Origin: Limnobacter sp.
GTDB lineage: Bacteria; Pseudomonadota; Gammaproteobacteria; Burkholderiales; Burkholderiaceae_B
NCBI GenBank assembly: GCA_012032215.1
Contig: JAAURO010000050.1
Location: 1-9,292 of the forward strand
DNA length: 9,292 bases
Direction: 5' to 3'
Shown piece after piece: positions 7,173 through 9,292 of this stretch. A model generated the notes under the pieces. It made no database searches. It saw only the letters and a program-made list of their open reading frames with translations, and had not been told where the DNA came from. Numbering within the stretch: the first letter of the stretch is position 1; each line of letters begins with the position of its first letter. The position numbers were made by a program, and so were the translations under genes.

Positions 7173-8178
7173 AACTGCTCGTCACCGGCGCGGCCGGCTT
7201 CATCGGCTACCACACCGCGCGCACCTGCTGGAGCGCGGCGACGAAGTGGTGGGCATCGACAATATCAACGACTACTACGACGTGCGGCTCAAGCATTCAC
7301 GGCTCGAGCAGCTCGAACCGTTTCATGGCTTCCGTTTCGAGAAGATGGATGTCGCCGACCGCAAGAGCATCGACGAGCTGTTCGCGCGCGAGAAGTTCGA
7401 GCGCGTGGTGCACCTGGCAGCACAGGCGGGCGTGCGTTATTCACTGAAGAATCCGCACGCCTACATCGAGAGCAACGTGCTGGGCTTCATGAACATGCTC
7501 GAGGCCTCGCGCGCCAACAAGGTCGAGCACCTCGTGTACGCGTCATCCAGCTCGGTGTACGGCGCGAACACGAAGATGCCGTTCTCGGTGCACCAGAACG
7601 TGGACCATCCGCTGTCGATGTATGCGGCCAACAAAAAAGGCCAACGAGCTGATGGCGCACACGTACTCCTCGCTGCACGGCCTGCCGACCACGGGCCTGC
7701 GCTTCTTCACGGTGTACGGCCCTGGGGCCGCCCGGACATGGCGCTGTTCTCGTTCACGCGCAACATCCTCGAAGGCAAGCCGATCGACGTCTACAACTAC
7801 GGCAACCACCGACGCGACTTCACGTACGTGGACGATATCGTGCAGGGCGTGGTGCACACCATGGACCGCATCGCGGAGCCGAACGGGCAGTGGAGCGGCG
7901 ACGCTCCGGACCCGGGCACGAGCCGTGTGCCGTACCGCCTGTACAACATCGGCAACAACACGCCGGTGGAGCTGATGCGCTACATCGAAGTCGTGGAGCA
8001 GGCGCTCGGCCGCAAAGCCGAGAAGAACATGCTGCCGATGCAGCCGGGCGATGTGCCCGACACCTTCGCCGACGTGGACGACCTGGCGCGGGACGTGGGC
8101 TACCGGCCCAGCACGCCGGTGGAAGTGGGCGTCAAGCGCTTCGTCGAGTGGTACCTGCAGTACTACGGCAAGAAGTAA
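7169..8178 (+). CDS. UDP-glucuronate 4-epimerase-type SDR, three indels
   Basis: An extended short-chain dehydrogenase expected to convert UDP-glucuronate to UDP-galacturonate using bound NAD. GTG 7169 overlaps the dehydrogenase stop (GTGA). Frame errors: a C missing near 7222 (A-R-H-L-L-E-R-G), an extra A in the run 7633-7638 (Y-A-A-N-K-K-A-N-E-L), and a C missing in 7720-7722 (V-Y-G-P-W-G-R-P). Repaired it has 336 residues, the family's usual size. The nucleotide-binding motif GAAGFIG is at residues 7-13, then [20 protein letters not shown], the Ser-rich catalytic strand ASSSSVYG (125-132), and Tyr152/Lys156 of the YxxxK pair. GRPDMALF and [10 protein letters not shown] are characteristic of the CapI/LspL group rather than plain GalE. 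The last two indels cancel, so about 28 residues between them are garbled in the literal translation. Confidence 0.87.
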
Positions 8179-8200
8179 AAAAGGGGACAGTCCCCTTTTT
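8178..8200. terminator. Bidirectional rho-independent terminator
   Basis: AAAAAGGGGAC (8178-8188) and GTCCCCTTTTT (8190-8200) are perfect inverted copies around one central base. They form a stem of A/T and four G-C pairs with a CAG loop, flanked by an A tract on one side and a T tract on the other. It begins in the epimerase stop codon and ends nine bases before the stop of the convergent toxin gene, so it can end transcripts from both directions. Confidence 0.85.
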
Positions 8201-8209
8201 CGGCGCCTT

Positions 8210-8601
8210 TCAGCCGGCAGCTTTCAGCAGTTGCGTCCCCTCGAGCCTGCCGAAATCGCGATCGAAGGTACCCAGCGGCAGATGCCCCGCCTTGCGCGCA
8301 CTCTCAAGAATGAGACAGTCCGAGAAACTGACGCCACGACTCTCCCGAAACCTCTGCAAGGCGCCGGAGACCACCTCCGCGTCCTGAAAGCTCAGCGACT
8401 GATGATCCAGGAGCATTTCAACCGCGGCCGCAGCCTTGTCGCGCTCGAATGCGCACCGCGTTTCCAGGACCCACACTGTTTCCACCAACACGATGTGCGA
8501 AACCATGCCCCCTGCGCGACGAACGCTTCCGCCGCCTTGCTCTGGCGCGGGTTATCGTCGAAGACGAGCCGCACCAGGACGTTGGTGTCAACGGCGCGCA
8601 T
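8210..8601 (-). CDS. vapC: PIN-domain toxin (VapC family), one frameshift
   Basis: A PIN-domain ribonuclease, the toxin of a type II pair; VapC proteins typically cut tRNA or rRNA. It starts at the ATG complementary to 8599-8601 (MRAVDTNVLVRLVFDD). A G is missing in the run complementary to 8508-8512; restoring it gives VAQGGMVSHIVLVETVW and a 130-residue protein, the normal VapC length. The acidic metal-binding residues are all present: Asp5, Glu41, Asp95 (FSDCLI) and Asp114 or Asp116 (TFDRDF). As written the frame changes mid-gene, and a 98-residue piece with its own ATG at 8504-8506 looks like a separate gene but is only the toxin's C-terminal part. The start overlaps the end of the antitoxin gene by 14 bases once that gene is repaired. 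The gene is convergent with the epimerase across the terminator. Confidence 0.87.
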
Positions 8602-8850
8602 GCTTTTCTTGATGTACTTGCGAATGGACTCCCGGGTGTCGGACCGGTGGCCCCGGGGAGGGCCATCGGGGAACAGCGCACGACGGATGTCGGCCCACGA
8701 GTACTTGCCGACGCGTTGCAGCCGATACGCGCCGTCCTCCTCCTCCACCCATTCCAGAACCGAGCCCGGGCCCACGCCGAGTTTCCTGCGAACCTCGGCC
8801 GGCACGGAAATCTGTCCCTGGGCAGTGATCTTGGACTGGGGATTGGACAT
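8588..8850 (-). CDS. vapB: AbrB/MazE-type antitoxin of the PIN toxin, one frameshift at its end
   Basis: A DNA-binding antitoxin that would neutralise the neighbouring toxin and repress the operon. From the ATG complementary to 8848-8850 it begins MSNPQSKITAQGQISVPAEV, a swapped-hairpin AbrB/SpoVT domain in the first 48 or so residues (RKLGVGPGSVLEWVEEEDG). The C-terminal toxin-binding part follows (YSWADIRRALFPDG, DTRESIRKYIKK). As written the frame runs without a stop into the toxin (KKSMRAVDTN). Adding one A to the A4 run complementary to 8604-8607 gives KKKHARR-stop, with TGA at 8590-8588 and 87 residues. That ending is typical of this antitoxin group, so the fusion is very likely a sequencing error. 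An in-frame ATG at 8860-8862 would add four residues (MLPA). Confidence 0.87.
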
Positions 8851-8860
8851 GGCAGGCAGC

Positions 8861-8876
8861 ATATTACCTCGGTAAT
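8861..8876 (-). promoter_or_regulatory. Putative antitoxin operator over the -10 of the TA promoter
   Basis: ATTACC (8863-8868) and GGTAAT (8871-8876) form a perfect 6-bp inverted repeat with a 2-base centre, 12 bases upstream of the antitoxin ATG. On the minus strand TAATAT (complement of 8861-8866) is a good -10 overlapping one arm; I find no good -35. AbrB-type antitoxins bind such short palindromes to repress their own operon. The -10 is so close to the ATG that the transcript would be nearly leaderless. Confidence 0.55.
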
Positions 8877-8997
8877 GAACGGCACGACCAGTGTCGCCCT
8901 GCCAGAATGCGACGGGATTTGCGAAGATCGCCAGGGCCGCACATCGCGTGTTCGGCCAGATATACCCATTGACGGCGCCCGCGGGTGCCCGACCGAC

Positions 8998-9002
8998 AAA
9001 GG
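8998..9002 (+). promoter_or_regulatory. Ribosome binding site of pgi
   Basis: AAAGG at 8998-9002 lies nine bases before ATG 9012 and supports that start over the in-frame GTG 8985. The 135-base gap between the divergent antitoxin operator and pgi must hold the pgi promoter, but I cannot pick convincing -35/-10 boxes. Confidence 0.55.
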
Positions 9003-9011
9003 CCCGTTGCC

Positions 9012-9292
9012 ATGAACCCAACCCTCACCTCCGCCTGGCAGACCCTCACCCGACACGCCACCGAAATCCGCGCCACCCACCTGCGCGAGCTGCTCGCCGA
9101 CGCAGGGCGCTTCGCGGCATTCACGTGCGAAGCCGAGGGCCTGCTGCTGGACTACACGCGCCAGCGCGTCAATGGCAGGACGATGGAGCTGCTGCAGATC
9201 TGGCCGCGAACGCAGACCTGAGCGAGCGCATCCAGGCCCTGCTCGCGCGGCGACAGCGTCAACAACACCGAGAACCGCCCCGCGCTGCACAC
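9012..9292 (+). CDS. pgi: Glucose-6-phosphate isomerase, N-terminal part, two indels
   Basis: Glycolytic/gluconeogenic enzyme interconverting glucose-6-phosphate and fructose-6-phosphate in the cytoplasm; it also feeds UDP-sugar synthesis. ATG 9012 gives MNPTLTSAWQTLTRH, which lines up with the start of E. coli Pgi (NPTQTAAWQALQKH), followed by LLLDYTRQRVNGRTMELL. As written the frame stops at TGA 9219-9221. Restoring a G at about 9197 gives LQDLAANADLSERIQALL, matching the conserved LQDLA of Pgi. Dropping one C at about 9244 then gives RGDSVNNTENRPALHT, matching the family's substrate-loop region INRTENRAVLH. The gene runs off the window, so about 94 of some 500-550 residues are present. It is transcribed away from the toxin-antitoxin pair and is probably a chromosomal housekeeping gene of the block C organism. 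Confidence 0.88.

Noticed and set aside
8210..8506. A separate 98-residue minus-strand gene with its own ATG.
   Set aside because: It is the C-terminal part of the PIN toxin; one missing G in the run at 8508-8512 separates it from its N-terminus.
1..9292. CRISPR array, tRNA/rRNA genes, prophage or insertion sequence.
   Set aside because: No spaced direct repeats, no clover-leaf or rRNA-like segments and no transposase, integrase or phage gene were seen on either strand.

Overview
The window reads as a metagenome-type contig made of at least three blocks with different base composition and codon use. Block A (about 1-520, minus strand) is very G+C-rich and holds the 5' part of a Tat-exported TldD/PmbA-family gene. 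Block B (about 525-6810, plus strand) is less G+C-rich, with many TTG, TTT, GTT, AAT and GAT codons. It is the core of a proteobacterial exopolysaccharide/capsule export operon. Block C (about 6810-9292) returns to strong G/C third-position use. It holds the end of a UDP-sugar dehydrogenase, a UDP-glucuronate 4-epimerase-type gene, a type II toxin-antitoxin pair and the start of pgi. Block C looks gammaproteobacterial (Xanthomonadales-like) and block B perhaps betaproteobacterial; both assignments are impressions, not search results.

Block B, in order: the 3' end of an unidentified membrane protein; a secreted alanine-rich protein of unknown function; an outer-membrane beta-barrel protein (BBP2/EpsL-like); a Wza-type export lipoprotein; a Wzc-type chain-length regulator fused to a tyrosine autokinase; and a PHP-family (CpsB/YwqE-like) tyrosine phosphatase that is cut off. 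Kinase and phosphatase would set the phosphorylation cycle of the export machine, the lipoprotein would form the outer-membrane exit, and the barrel protein may help secretion. In block C the dehydrogenase would oxidise a UDP-sugar to its uronate and the epimerase would convert UDP-glucuronate to UDP-galacturonate, so both blocks concern surface polysaccharide. Even so, the phosphatase and the dehydrogenase are both broken exactly at the B/C boundary.

Nearly every gene of normal length carries one or more single-base frameshifts, mostly missing bases in short homopolymers. Restoring one base at each point gives full-length proteins with intact family motifs. This applies in blocks B and C and also explains an apparent antitoxin-toxin fusion. 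I read these as sequencing errors rather than pseudogenes. I see no CRISPR array, tRNA, rRNA or complete insertion sequence, and no clear new defence or mobile system. The least explained item is the secreted protein at 740-1776.
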